A stretch of DNA of 64,000 nucleotides, from assembly GCA_020746105.1 (NCBI GenBank), contig CM036621.1:28601501-28665500 (forward strand), read 5' to 3'. This stretch comes from Trogon surrucura (Eukaryota > Chordata > Aves > Trogoniformes > Trogonidae). Both the position numbers and the translations under genes were made by a program. Shown here piece by piece: positions 13,015-23,468 of the stretch. Positions within the stretch are counted from its first letter, which is position 1. Each line of letters starts with the position of its first letter. The notes beneath the pieces were generated by a model that was not told the DNA's origin, searched no databases, and saw only the letters and a list, made by a program, of their open reading frames with translations.

Positions 13015-15822
13015 CTAGATTATGCTACATAGGAACGTGCCCAGGCACGCCTTGAATGTTTCCAGAGAAGGGGACTCCACAACCTCTCTGGGCACCCTGT
13101 TCCAGTTTCAGCCCATTACCCCTTCTCCTATCATTGGTTGTCACCGAGAAGAGCCTGGCTCCATCCTCATGACACTCACCCTTTAAATATTTGTAAACAT
13201 TAACGAGGTCACCCCTCAGTCTCCTCTTCTCCAAACTAAAGAGCCCCAGCTCCCGCAGTCTTTTCTCATAAGGGAGATGCTCCACTCCCTTCATCATCCT
13301 AGTTGCCCTGTGATGGACTCTCTCCAGCAGTTCCCTGTCTTTCTTGAACTGAGGGGCCCAGAACTGGACACAATATTCCAGATGGGGTCTCACCAGGGCA
13401 GAGTAGAGGGGAAGGAGAACCTCTCTTGACCTACTAACCACCCCCCTTCTAATACACCCCAGGATGCCATTGGCCTTCCTGGCCACAAGGGCACACTGCT
13501 GGCTCATGGTCATCCTGCTGTCCACCAAGACTCCCAGGTCCCTTTCCTCTGCACTGCTCTCTAATAAGTCATTCCCCAACTTATACTGGAACCTGGGGTT
13601 GTTCCTACCCAGATGCAAGACCCTACATTTACCCTTGTTATATTTCATTAAATTTTTCCCCGCCCAACTCTCCAGCCTGTCCAGGTCTCGCTGAATGGCA
13701 GCACAGCCTTCTGGTGTGTCAGCCACTCCTCCCAGCAAACTTGCTGATAGTACTCTCTAGTCCCTCATCCAAGTCATCGATGAATATATTGAATAATACT
13801 GGTCCCAGTACCGACCCTTGAGGGACTCCACTGGATACAGGCCTCCAACCAGACTCCGCCCCATTGACCACAACTCTTTGGCTTCTTCCCCTTAGCCAGT
13901 TCTCAGTCCACCTCACTACCCGAGAGTCTAGACCACACTTCCTCAGTTTAGCAGCAAGGATGCTGTGGGAGACTGTGTCAAACGCTTTACTGAAGTCGAG
14001 GTAGACCACATCCACCGCTCTGCCATCATCTATCCACCTTGTTATATCCTCGTAAAAGGCTATGAGGTTAGTCAAGCACGACTTCCCCTTGGTGAAGCCA
14101 TGTTGACTGTCTCTAATGACCCTCTTATCCTTGATATGCCTTGAGATGGCAACCAAGGATAAGTCGTTCCATCAGTTTCCCGGGGATGGAGGTGAGGCTG
14201 ACCGGTCTATAGTTTCCTGGGTCTTCCTTCTTGCCCTTTTTGAAGACTGGAGTGACATTTGCTTCCCTCCAATCCTCAGGCACCTCTCCCGTCTCCCAAG
14301 ACTCGGTAAAGATGATGGAGAGTGGTCTAGCAATGACATCAGCCAGCTCCCTCAGCACCCGTGGATGCATCCCGTCTGGACCCATGGATTTATGGATATC
14401 CAGATTGCTTAAATGGTCCCTAACCCAGTCCTCATCGACTAAAGCAAACTCCTCCACTGCCCTGACTTCCTCTGGGGCCTCAGGGGAATGGGGCTTCTCA
14501 GGACAGCCTCTGGCAGAGTAGACAGAGACAAAGAAGGCATTCAGTAACTCTGCCTTCTCTGTATCTTCTGTCACCAAGGCACCCACCTCATTCATCAGTG
14601 GGCCTACATTGCCTCTGGTGTTAGTTTTATCTGCCACGTATTTGAAAAAGCTCTTCCTGTTGTCCTTGACCCCTCTCGCCAGGTTCAATTCAAGGGAGGC
14701 CTTTGCTTTCCTAGTTGCCTCCCTACATCCTCGGACAACAGCCTTATATTCTTCCCAAGTGGCCAGCCCCGCCTTCCAAGATCTGTAAATCCTCCTCTTG
14801 CCCTTGAGCTTACCCAGCAGATCCCTGTTTAGCCACGCAGGTCTCCTGGCTCCCTTCCTTGACTTCCTACGTGTCGGGATGCTCTGATCTTGAGCACGGT
14901 AGAAGCAGTCCCTGAACGCTAACCAACTATCTTGGGCCCCTTTACCTTCAAACAGCCTTGCCCATGGGATTTTCTCGAGTAATTGTTTGAAAAATCCAAA
15001 GTTTGCCTTGGCAAAGTCCAGGGTTGCAATTCTGCTTGCTATTTTGTTTCTGCTACATGAGATCCTGAACTCCACCATTTCATGGTCACTGCAGCCAAGG
15101 CAGCCCTCAACCTTTACTGCTTCAACCAGATCCTCCTTGTTAGCGAGGATGAGGTCCAGCAGTGCTCCTCTCCTAGTCGGCTCCTCCACCATTTGCATCA
15201 GAAAATTATCATTGATGCACTGGAGGAACCTCCTGGACTGTGGCTGGCTGGCTGAGTTGTCCTTCCAGCAAATATCAGGGAAGTTAAAATCCCCCACAAC
15301 AACCAGGGCCTGTGATTGTGAGACCGCTCTCAGCTGCCTGTAGAAGGCCTCATCAACTTCCTCACCCTGATCTGGTGGCCTGTAATAGACACCCACAACA
15401 GTATCTCTCCTGCCAGCCTGCCCCTTAATTCTAACCCATACACTCTCAACTTGCTCCTCATCCATGCCTAGATGGTATTCAAGACATTGTAGTTGCTCTT
15501 TCACGTAAAGAGCGACTCCACCACCTCGCCTGGCTGGCCTGTCTTTCCTGAAAAGCACATAGCCACCCATGACCACATTCCAGTCATGTGAGCTGTCCCA
15601 CCATGTCTCTGTAATTGCCACCAGATCATAATCTCCTGCCCGAACCCAGGTTTCTAGCTCCTCCTGCTTATTCCCCATGCTGCGTGCATTGGTGCATAAG
15701 CATTTCAGGGAGCAAGCTGAGCACACTGATCTCACCCTAGGGGGATGGAAGGCCACCCGGTCCTCATAATTTCTGGAACACTGCCCCGCTGCAATCCCAG
15801 CTATAACTCCATCCCCCTTCAT
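13015..15822 (-). pseudogene. CR1 ORF2 endonuclease/reverse transcriptase, frameshifted
   Basis: The start ATG (15820-15822) opens the same N-terminus as copy D ([13 protein letters not shown]). The APE-type endonuclease motifs TNARSM, ITETWW, GDFNF and SDH are all present; here the SDH histidine is intact, with its codon at 15082-15084. An extra A at 14151-14152 (T on the coding strand) breaks the frame just after the RT motif carrying [13 protein letters not shown]. The LDFSKAFDT and [10 protein letters not shown] motifs follow in a second frame. A 14-bp deletion at about 13733-13736, between GCT repeats, then removes the two aspartates of the FADD catalytic motif. A 65-bp deletion near 13100-13110, between CTGGAACA repeats, scrambles the C-terminus. 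With three breaks and the RT active site missing, this copy cannot support its own movement. Confidence 0.93.
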
Positions 15823-15824
15823 AT

Positions 15825-16200
15825 CTAGTTTAAAGAACGCTCTATGAGTCCCGCCAGCTCGTGACCAAGGATCCTTTTTTCCCTTTGTGTCATTTGAACC
15901 CCACCTTGTTTCAGTAGATCAGGTGCCCTGTAGATCTCCCCATGGTTAAAAAATCCAAAGCTAGACTGCTGGCACCACCCCTTTAGCCAAGTATTAATCT
16001 GCTGCACTTTGTCAAACCTACCACTATTTTTCCTCATAATTGAAGGAATAGAGGCAAACACAACCTGTGCGCCTGATCCTTCTAGCATCCGCCCTAGTGC
16101 CCTAAAGTCCCTTTTGATTGCTATCTAACCTATCAGCATTAATCTCACTGTCTAGAATTATTAGACAGTCTTGCCATGGACAGTGCAGACTTTCACTAAT
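15825..16200 (-). pseudogene. CR1 ORF1 C-terminal (esterase-like) remnant
   Basis: In antisense, the frame 15825-16118 reads through FRALGRMLEGSGAQVVFASI and ends ERSLN-stop. This is the C-terminal part of the CR1 ORF1 esterase-like (SGNH-type) region. Further upstream the related segment CLIILDSEIN lies in another frame, so there is a frameshift near 16105-16125. Where the family usually has a D-G-x-H block, this copy reads GGVQMT, so the expected Asp and His are not seen; copy D shows the same Q. The ORF1 stop (15825-15827) is separated from the ORF2 ATG by only two bases. The role of ORF1 in CR1 movement is not fully settled. Confidence 0.8.
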
Positions 16201-16833
16201 ACAAAGCACTTGTTCCATAAAAGCTTACAGTGAAATAACTGTAATGAGTGGATGGAGCAAGAAGATGGATTTGTGGTGAGAACCAGCAGGCTCGACAGCG
16301 AGCAGATCTTTTGTAATCAAGTGCCCAGCACTCTGTTGGCCCACGCTGCAAACTCAGTATTGCAGTAGGTTATGAAGAAAACAACTTAATCTTTGAAACT
16401 TTCTCTGCTGCCTTGAGGCTAGTGCTTCACTATTCTGTCACTTTTCAAATTGGTCTAAGTTTTCAAAACCAAACTGAACTAAATGCCTCTGCTTCATTTT
16501 GCTGTCAGTCCTTGTTACTTTTAAAATGTTCATTTCGTTCTCTGGGTTTTTTTCCTATTCTTTTTCCCTTCCGCGTATTGTCAAACTTATAATTACTATG
16601 TATGTCTCCCCCAAAGGCAGTGCAAGCTATATGGAAATTTTCATTAATTTATTTCAATATTAAGAAACTGAGTACAAGATCTACATTGTTTGGTGCTCCT
16701 TTCTGACCTTTTAGCAGGTGAATTTATGTTCTACGTAAGTAGTGAATATCCAAGTGGAAGCAGTTCTATGGAAAGTCCGCAGTGTGGTAACATCTTCATT
16801 CCTTATGCAACCATTCATGAATTTGTTGGGTTG

Positions 16834-16856
16834 TTTTTTTTTTTTTTAAAAAAAAA
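16834..16856. repeat. Poly(T)-poly(A) block
   Basis: Fourteen T followed by nine A, a simple self-complementary low-complexity block. Confidence 0.85.
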
Positions 16857-16930
16857 GTAAATTAAATACCTCTAAATCCATAATTAGAAATTCATAAGGT
16901 TTTTTTTTAAGATCTCATTGCTACCAGATT

Positions 16931-16979
16931 ATTTTTTGGTTTTGTTTGTTTTTTTGTTTTTTTGTTTGTTTGTTTGTTT
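16931..16979. repeat. GTTT-rich low-complexity repeat
   Basis: Irregular runs of T interrupted by G, becoming regular TTTG units towards the high-coordinate end. Confidence 0.85.
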
Positions 16980-19498
16980 CTTTTCAATTAGCCTCTTCCA
17001 GTGGCTGGTAGAAGAAAGACTTGGCAAAACAGAATTGATCCCTGGTCCTCATCCATTTCAGTCCAAACTTAACTGGTTCACTTTCAGTCAGTGCTAGAAG
17101 ACATTAATCCATCTTCCAAAGTAATTATTCAGAATTACATCATGCAGTCCTAAATACTCTAGACAGCTTCAGGAGAATAATGGCTATTTGTTTCTCTAAA
17201 GAAAAGGGAAATGTCTGATTTCTACACCATGTACTCCTCCATTTGTTCCATGTTGGTTTTCAGTGCTCAGATGTTTGAGGCATACTGCAAAAGGTAGTAT
17301 ACCTACCGCTAATGTACGGTTCCAAATGAGCTTTTATCTGCAAGGGAGAAGAAACAGTTGGAAGTTTTTAACTCAGAGTTCAGCTCATGGCTGTGAATGG
17401 ATGGATTTTGAGGTCCTGTTTTCACTACAATCCGGTGTACATTAGTCTCACTTGTTCTGATAGAAAAATGCACAAGGAAAAAAAAAAGGTCTTGTCTCGT
17501 AGGTAAGCCAGAGTCTTGTATTTTAGGAAATGTTTGTCATAAATTAAAATAACTTTTTGCAATAACCCTGAAATATTATCAGGGTAAACTGAAATCCAGA
17601 GGGAGTAGTAAAAATGACTGCTGTGCCCCTTCCTTCTCTCCCTGCCCAGAGAGAGGAGGGGGAAGGTGCTGGGCTCCCAGGAGCATCAGAGATGCCTGGT
17701 TCCTCTGAAGTAGTTCTTTTCCTAATCATTATAATGATGGATTCTCATGGTGCAAGGTAGCAACCAGAAACCATTAGTAACCTATAGGCAGTGTTGACAT
17801 AGGTAACATGGAGGAAGTTTTTTTGTAAACAGTTTTGCCACTGCTTAGGTGTAGCTCTTTGATTCCTGCTGGGACAGGTTGTGTTAGTTACTGGCACGTT
17901 CTCTCTGATTCCTGGCTTGCAAATTTTGATGAAAGCTGAAAGGGAGAAAGTGGTGTTTGCCATTGTGTGGGTATTTTGTGCTTGGATTAGTGTTAATTTT
18001 TCACTGTTCCACGTTTCTTTTAGGGATGCAGTGTCTGACTTTTTTTTTGCCAGGTCTTTTTCTTCCTGAATAAAGACTTCTTTAATGAACTAAATTTTGG
18101 AGTGCATAAGGGTAGAGCGATAAGATTGTTAGCTAAATTGCTGGACCACTGTTTCAATATTGGTGAAATTTCCATGCTTTGTGTGCAATTAATTCAAAGT
18201 TTCAGGAAGATCTTCTCTTTGAACAGAAAATTTTGAGCTTTCAGGTGTATTAATTGAAGTCATCTGACTCCAGAGTATTTGCTGTTAACAGTTCTGGTAG
18301 ATAAACCAGAGCACCACCTTACTTATGCCACTTGCTTTACTGAACAGTCTTATCTATTTTCAGTGTCACTAGGACCTTTTGTACTTAGAACAACAACTTA
18401 AGACTGGTTATGCAAAAAATACATGTTTGAATTTTGTAGCAAGGAATGGAGATTTATGGAAGAGTTAACATCCTGTGAATCAGTTCAAATTAAGTGAGAA
18501 GTAAAAAGTAAAATAAAATGCTAGTGCTAAAATTTTGTTGTAATTTTATGCTTTGTACCTAGTCCTGGCTTTCTGCTTCTTCAGAAAACACAGAGAAACA
18601 TGTCTTTAAGTTTTCATAAATTTTATTTCTTGAGATTTCTCTAAGTTTTCCCTTTAATCCTTCAGCAATTAGATTTGCCCTTATCCTGCTCTACTGAGTA
18701 AACTTTCCTCAAATCATCAGTGCAGTAAGAAGTAAGGATTTGCAGCTATGTGAAAAAATATCCTGCTGGCTTTATTTTGGCCTTTGTCAAGTCTCACCTG
18801 CACTCATTTATTTCAAACATCTAGTACAGTGCCTTTCAGTAGTACTCAACACCTAGCAAAGATTTAATCCCTTGGTTTCTTTCCAGCACATTTCAATGTT
18901 CTCATGTAGATTTCCTTTGGAGGGGAAAGCAGCTTATTTTAGGAGGTTGTTGCATCCACAATGAAGCTGAATTTGAGGATATTTTGATTACCGCAACACT
19001 CCATTTTCTACACAACGTCTTAAACTAAGTCCTGGGCCTTAACCAAAAGCATCTTCCTGTGACTCTGCTACCTGGCTGATACTTGAATAAATGTAAAATG
19101 CGAGTCTAAAAGTTCATTATCAGCATGTTTTTCTGTTTTATTTACCCTAATTACCCTAATGGTGGAAGAACAGGAGTTTCGTTATAATTTTTGTGTTCAA
19201 CCTTTCCAGCCTTTTCGATTTATTCTACAATGTTTCATTTACTGCCCTCTTGGTTTGGACAGGAGAGATATACTTCTAAAACTATATTATTATTTTCTCG
19301 AACTGGAATTTTAATACACCAGAATTCTATATAGAGACTCTTATTTGATTAATCATAAAACGTTAGTTTTGAACAGCATATCATTAACCTTCCTGTACTG
19401 TGCTATTAGTCACATTAGTATTTCTGTTTTTCACAGGTTTACTTCTAAATGCTCTGTCAAAATGAAATCTTTTTAAAACAAAACCAAAACAAACAAGC

Positions 19499-19520
19499 AA
19501 AAAAAAAAAAGGGGGGGGGG
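19499..19520. repeat. A-run joined to G-run
   Basis: Twelve A followed directly by ten G. The same A-then-G structure occurs inside the retrovirus at 22685-22731. Confidence 0.85.
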
Positions 19521-20319
19521 TGGAAACGGAGTTAATTATTGATTTTCAGTGAGTCTGCAAGATATTTTGTCTTTGATTAATCAACGTATCAGTTTTATAG
19601 ATTTATCTGTGTTTATTAACCAGTTTGAAATTTTCAGAAGTCTTCCTTCTACAGCCTGAGCCTAACCTGATTCAATCTCCTGGTTTGATCTGTGGGAAGT
19701 AACAAGTAGGAAAAACATGCATGATAAAGGTTATTAAAAATGAACACATCAAATAATTCCTATTTCTAAAGAACGAAACTATATTTATATGATCCTTGGT
19801 CTAAGAAAATCACAAGTTTTAACACTTGCAAAATCTGTCACCCACTGTTGTGATTTATGCAGCCATATTTGCAGTTCTTTCTATGTGACAGAGCATTCTC
19901 ACAAAATTAACATGTTATCTAGGAAACTAAGATTTTTTTTTTCTTTTAAAATAAAACTGCAAGAACTTGAAAAACCTCACTGTGAAGGAAAGTGTCTTTG
20001 CTTTTACAAACAAACAAAAAGCCTCACAACCCATGCTCTTAGCCCCAACTGTTAGAAAGGACTGAAGTCAGCAGAGAAAGCTGACATAAAAAGAAATGAC
20101 ATTTTCAATGTGATTTAAAAGAAAAATATTTTTTGTTCTGTGGCTAGTGTTAGTGCCAGATTAAAAAATTAATTTCTAATGGCAAATACATAGACATTGG
20201 CAGTGCCAAGGTGTTCTTTCCAGCCAAACCAAGCTGATAAGTTAGTTTCACAAAATGTTAGAGGTTGGAAGGGACCTCAAAGATCATCTAGTCCAACCCC
20301 CCTGCCGGAGCAGGATCAC

Positions 20320-21418
20320 CTACAGTAGAGCGCACAGGAACACGTCCAGGCGGGTTTTGAATGTCTCCAAAGAAGGAGATTCCACAACCTCCCTGGGCAG
20401 CCTGTTCCAGTGCTCTGTCACCCTCATAGTAAAAAAGTTTTTCCTCATATTTTTATGGAACCTCCTGTGTTCCAGCTTACATCCATTGCCCCTTGTCTTG
20501 TCAGTGGACGCCGCTGAAAAGAGCCTGGCTCCATCTTCCTGACATTCCCCCTTGACATGTTTATAAACATTAATGAGGTCACCCCTCAGCCTCCTCTTCT
20601 CCAAGCTCAAGAGACCCAGCTCCTTCAGCCTTTCCTCATAAGGGAGATGCTCCACTCCCTTCACCATCTTTGTGGCTCTACGCTGGACTCTCTCAAGCAG
20701 CTCCCTGTCCTTCTTGAACTGAGGGGCCCAGAACTGGACACAATATTCCAGATGCGGCCTCACCAGGGCAGAGTAGAGGGGCAGGAGGACCTCTCTTGAC
20801 CTACTTGCTACTCCCCTTCTAATACACCCCAGGATGCCATTGGCCTTCTTGGCCACAAGGGCACATTGCTGGCTCATGGTCATCCTGCTGTCCACTAGAA
20901 CCCCCAGGTCCCTTTCCCCTGCGCTGCTCTCCAGCAGGGCAGTCCCCAACCTATATTGGCACATGGGATTATTTTTTCCCAAGTGCAAAACTCTACACTT
21001 GCCCTTGTTAAACTTCATCAGATTTCTCCCCGCCCAGCCCTCCAGCCTGTCTAGGTCTCTCTGAATGGCTGCACAGCCTTCTGGTGTGTCAACCACTCCT
21101 CCCAATTTCGTATCATCAGCAAACTTGCTGACAACATTCTCTAATCCCTCATCCAGATCATTGATAAATATATTAAACGGCACCGGCCCAAGCACTGACC
21201 CCTGAGGGACCCCACTAGACACAGGCATCCAGCCAGATTCAGCCCCATTGACTACAACTCTCTGGCTTATTCCCTTCAACCAGTTCTCAACCCACCTCAC
21301 TACTTGGTCATCCAGACCACACTTCCTCAGTTTACCTATGAGGATGCTGTGGGAGACGGTGTCAAAGGCCTTGCTGATGTCCAGGTAGACCACATCCACT
21401 GTATGGCCATCATCCATC
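20320..21418 (-). pseudogene. CR1-B ORF2, C-terminal arm
   Basis: This arm reads from the [19 protein letters not shown] region through [11 protein letters not shown] and the intact FADD catalytic motif. It then covers the CR1 C-terminal region ([36 protein letters not shown]) and stops at 20320-20322. No stop or frameshift lies within it. It is classed as broken only because the retrovirus cuts it from its N-terminal arm and the element lacks its own 5' end. Confidence 0.93.
21413..21418 (+). repeat. Target-site duplication, left copy (TCCATC)
   Basis: Six bases directly before the 5' LTR, repeated at 24019-24024 directly after the 3' LTR. Six base pairs is the size made by alpha- and betaretroviral integrases. 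Confidence 0.9.
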
Positions 21419-21819
21419 TGTAGAGGAATTTCTTGTGGAGCAGAGGTGCGGTATAACTTTAAAAGTGTGGACAACCCAGCGTAGGCCTAAACAGAGGCTC
21501 TGTCCTTGAAGCTGCCTTGGAACACAGGGAGGAGGAGGTTTTATCTGTTTTGTGAGAGCTTTGCGAGATGCTTGGCGGGAGGTGCTGGCCCCGGGGGGAG
21601 AAGAGGGGGTGATAGCCGCTTGCACAGTTGAATGGCACTGCCCAATAAAACGCTGGCGCGTGTAAACCTGTAACCGACCAACTCTGTTAAGGGGCAGGCG
21701 CGGGGACACCGCTGAACTGTATATATTGAGCTGTCCGGGGCAATAAAGGGAGGACGATCTGTAGCCATATTGGTGTGATGATTGTTAACTTGGCCGGCTC
21801 TCCGAAGGGACCCTCTTCA
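21419..21819 (+). repeat. 5' LTR
   Basis: 401 bp, TGTAGAGG at the start and CTCTTCA at the end. It contains a TATA-like element (21720-21727) followed closely by AATAAA (21742-21747), with another AATAAA at 21644-21649. It matches the 3' LTR base for base. Confidence 0.96.
21720..21727 (+). promoter_or_regulatory. LTR TATA-like box
   Basis: TATATATT in the last third of the LTR, at the usual place upstream of the U3/R border. The transcription start would be expected about 25-30 bases downstream. Because AATAAA lies between, R is probably very short, as in alpha- and betaretroviruses. Confidence 0.65.
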
Positions 21820-21821
21820 TC

Positions 21822-21839
21822 TGGCGCCCGAACAGGGAC
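21822..21839 (+). other. Primer-binding site, tRNA-Lys(UUU) type
   Basis: Eighteen bases starting TGGCGCCCGAACAGG, two bases after the 5' LTR. This is the well-known complement of the 3' end of tRNA-Lys3, used by several retroviruses including MMTV-like ones. It primes minus-strand DNA synthesis. Confidence 0.93.
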
Positions 21840-22000
21840 CCTCTATGGACGCTTAAATGCGGATTGCTTAAATGCGGGAAGATTCCGAAGCATCGGACGT
21901 GAGCCGATTTGGGAGCCGGAGAGCCGGAGGCAGGAGAGTTCCGGGTGTGACCAAAAGGGCACCGGAGACCAGAGCTTGAGCGGCCGATCAAGCCCCTGCC

Positions 22001-22009
22001 AAGGTAAGA
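22001..22009 (+). promoter_or_regulatory. Candidate major splice donor of the provirus
   Basis: AAG|GTAAGA, a near-consensus 5' splice site with GT at 22004-22005. It lies in the leader just before the gag ATG, the location expected for making spliced env RNA. Confidence 0.6.
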
Positions 22010-22014
22010 CCGCG

Positions 22015-22437
22015 ATGGAAACGGACGCGGCAACTCGCCTCCTTAGTATACTCTCTAAGAGAGGAGAAAAAGTAAAGGAGCGAGACGTATTAGCCCCATG
22101 GGCTCGGAAACGGGAGAAAATGAACAACCTGCCATTAATCTTTAGTTCCACGGAATGGCGTGAAGTAGGAGACTTTTTGTGGGACTGTACTCTAGAGGGA
22201 GGTACAGAAGGAAAGGAAGCGATAGAACTAGGAACAGTTTGGAAAACTGTAATACGCACTCTAGAAATCATGCAAGCAGAAAAGAAAGTTGCTGCGGCAG
22301 CGATCGAAGCGTTGCGGGGAGGGCAGGAAAGGAAAAAGACAAAGGAAGAAACTCCCTGCTCGTCCCGACTGGGTGGAAGGAAAAAAAAAAAAAGAAAAAA
22401 AAGAAAAAGGAGAAACTGCACTGCGTTGCAGAATTAA
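22015..22437 (+). pseudogene. gag: Retroviral gag, N-terminal (matrix-like) fragment
   Basis: The first ATG after the leader and splice donor opens a 140-codon frame (the stop-free frame itself extends further upstream). It begins METDAATRLLSILSKRG and contains the matrix-like stretch DVLAPWARKR and EWREVGDFLWDC. It runs into a lysine/arginine-rich end encoded by A-rich repeats at about 22380-22412 and stops at 22435-22437. A full Gag is 500 or more residues, so this is only the N-terminal part. Position after the primer site, size and helical character support a matrix domain; the assignment to betaretrovirus-like Gag is by appearance, not by search. The tract of A residues may have caused the loss of the downstream frame. 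Confidence 0.75.
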
Positions 22438-22682
22438 GACTTTCGTCCTTGAGCTGAGCTCTTTTCTAAACAAGTGCATAACTCTTGCTTGCTAATTATG
22501 AAAAGAGACCCTGACCAGCCAGGTACAGCTCATGTTGAGAGCTTGTCCGTGAGAATGAAGATAAGACGCTTCTTGTACACCAGATGTGCATGGGAGTGAA
22601 CGGCAGAGTATGATCAAAACAGACCTGGGAAATTCTGCTCTCCCTGTGTGATAACAGCGTGATCGAAGTAATACTTGAGCCA

Positions 22683-22684
<2 letters not shown>
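22438..22684 (+). other. Unexplained segment between two A-tracts in the provirus
   Basis: About 250 bp between the A-rich end of the gag fragment and a long A-run. No gag-like frame is visible. Its right end reads CCAATAAAAA straight into the A-run. It could be a captured transcript end or decayed retroviral sequence; the sequence alone does not decide. Confidence 0.45.
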
Positions 22685-22725
<41 letters not shown>

Positions 22726-22731
22726 GGGGGG
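22685..22731 (+). repeat. Poly(A) 33 joined to poly(G) 14 inside the provirus
   Basis: Thirty-three A then fourteen G without interruption. Gag-like coding resumes immediately afterwards. Length may be unreliable because such runs are hard to sequence. Confidence 0.85.
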
Positions 22732-22737
22732 AAGAAG

Positions 22738-22890
22738 GAAGATCAGGATGAACCCCTGAAAGAGATGCTGAACAAACTCACTGAATTATCAACTAGACAG
22801 CAAGAAATAGAAGAAACCCTTAAACCAGTTCAGCTCCCCCATTACCATCAGCTCCCTCACTCAAGCCTGATTTTCAAGCTTGAACCATAA
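22738..22890 (+). pseudogene. gag: Gag fragment, region between matrix and capsid
   Basis: A 50-codon segment reading EDQDEPLKEMLNKLTELSTR and continuing to a TAA at 22888-22890. It is acidic and leucine-rich, with probable coiled-coil spacing, as seen between matrix and capsid in many Gag proteins. It is in the same numerical frame as the gag ATG at 22015 but cut off from it by the stop at 22435 and the A/G block. Recognition is by context. Confidence 0.55.
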
Positions 22891-22892
22891 AG

Positions 22893-23030
22893 GATCCTTT
22901 GCAACAGCGATGGAGCGGTGTCATCAGAGACACTATAATAGAGGGAGATTGGGAAGCAGCCAGTTCGATTGCATGTCCTGTTATTATTAATAACGGACAA
23001 GGGACCTGGGAACCGCATGATCCTGCATGA
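22893..23030 (+). pseudogene. gag: Gag fragment, probable capsid N-terminus
   Basis: A 45-codon stretch in another frame, with WSGVIRDTIIEGDWEAA and then ACPVIINNGQGTWEPHDP. The second part looks like the proline-containing capsid start followed by an N-x-G-Q segment. It ends at a TGA at 23028-23030. It lies immediately after the previous fragment, so a small indel separates the two frames. Confidence 0.6.
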
Positions 23031-23468
23031 TGCGGCTGTGCAGCATCCTGTCACTTCAGCAGCGCAGCAGCAACACGACCGTGCACTGGGACTGCCTGTT
23101 GAACCCCTTGTTTCGCCCAGTGACGTGATGGGACCCTGAGGTACTGATTACCAACGACGATATGGATTGGACTGGCAGAAGATGCTTACGGCTGATGGCA
23201 GAGCAATTATGGGGAAATGTGACTGTTCTCAATGTTACCTGTTGTATTAATATGTGTCCTCTTTGTGTGACTAACAATGAAGCTTATATTGGTTGTGTAA
23301 TCAAAGCCACATAGTAGGTGTTAAGGTTTATGTACTAACCAGCAGAGTGATCTTTCTTTAGCTAAAAGCAAGGCAGGGAAACCAGCTGCCTTTTGCTTTG
23401 TTAGAAGTGTGTGATTAAGGATCAAAGTACGATTTAGGGTGATGGGTGTGAGAACTTTGACAGGATGA
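23031..23468 (+). other. Provirus interior, degraded, probably spanning the gag-to-env deletion
   Basis: About 440 bp in which frames are short. Parts could be capsid or env: one frame has two N-x-T sites followed by clustered cysteines near 23215-23280. No pol motif is visible. The point where gag-derived sequence ends and env-derived sequence begins lies somewhere in here and cannot be placed. Confidence 0.4.

Larger units (their letters stand above)
12933..16200 (-). mobile_element. Long CR1 LINE, copy A (broken)
   Basis: This is the second-longest uninterrupted LINE in the window. In antisense it holds part of ORF1, then ORF2 (endonuclease and reverse transcriptase), the 3' UTR and an octamer end at about 12933. 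It matches copy D closely along nearly all of ORF2, so the two belong to one recently active subfamily. It extends further into ORF1 than copy D; its 5' end near 16.2 kb is uncertain because ORF1 similarity fades. No target duplication was evident, as is usual for CR1. ORF2 is disrupted by a 1-bp insertion, a 14-bp deletion and a 65-bp deletion. Confidence 0.95.
16201..20248. other. AT-rich stretch without recognisable genes
   Basis: About 4 kb of background sequence with homopolymer blocks at 16834-16856, 16931-16979 and 19499-19520. The short open frames here show no domain or motif that I recognise. Confidence 0.5.

Noticed and set aside
21541-21768. 75-codon minus-strand frame in the LTR, repeated in the other LTR
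   Set aside because: The repetition only reflects LTR identity. No motif was recognised and it lies across LTR control sequences.
22438-22684. Considered as a processed pseudogene or SINE with its own poly(A)
   Set aside because: No target duplication, no gene recognised, and AATAAA abuts the A-run without the usual spacing. Kept only as an open question in the findings.
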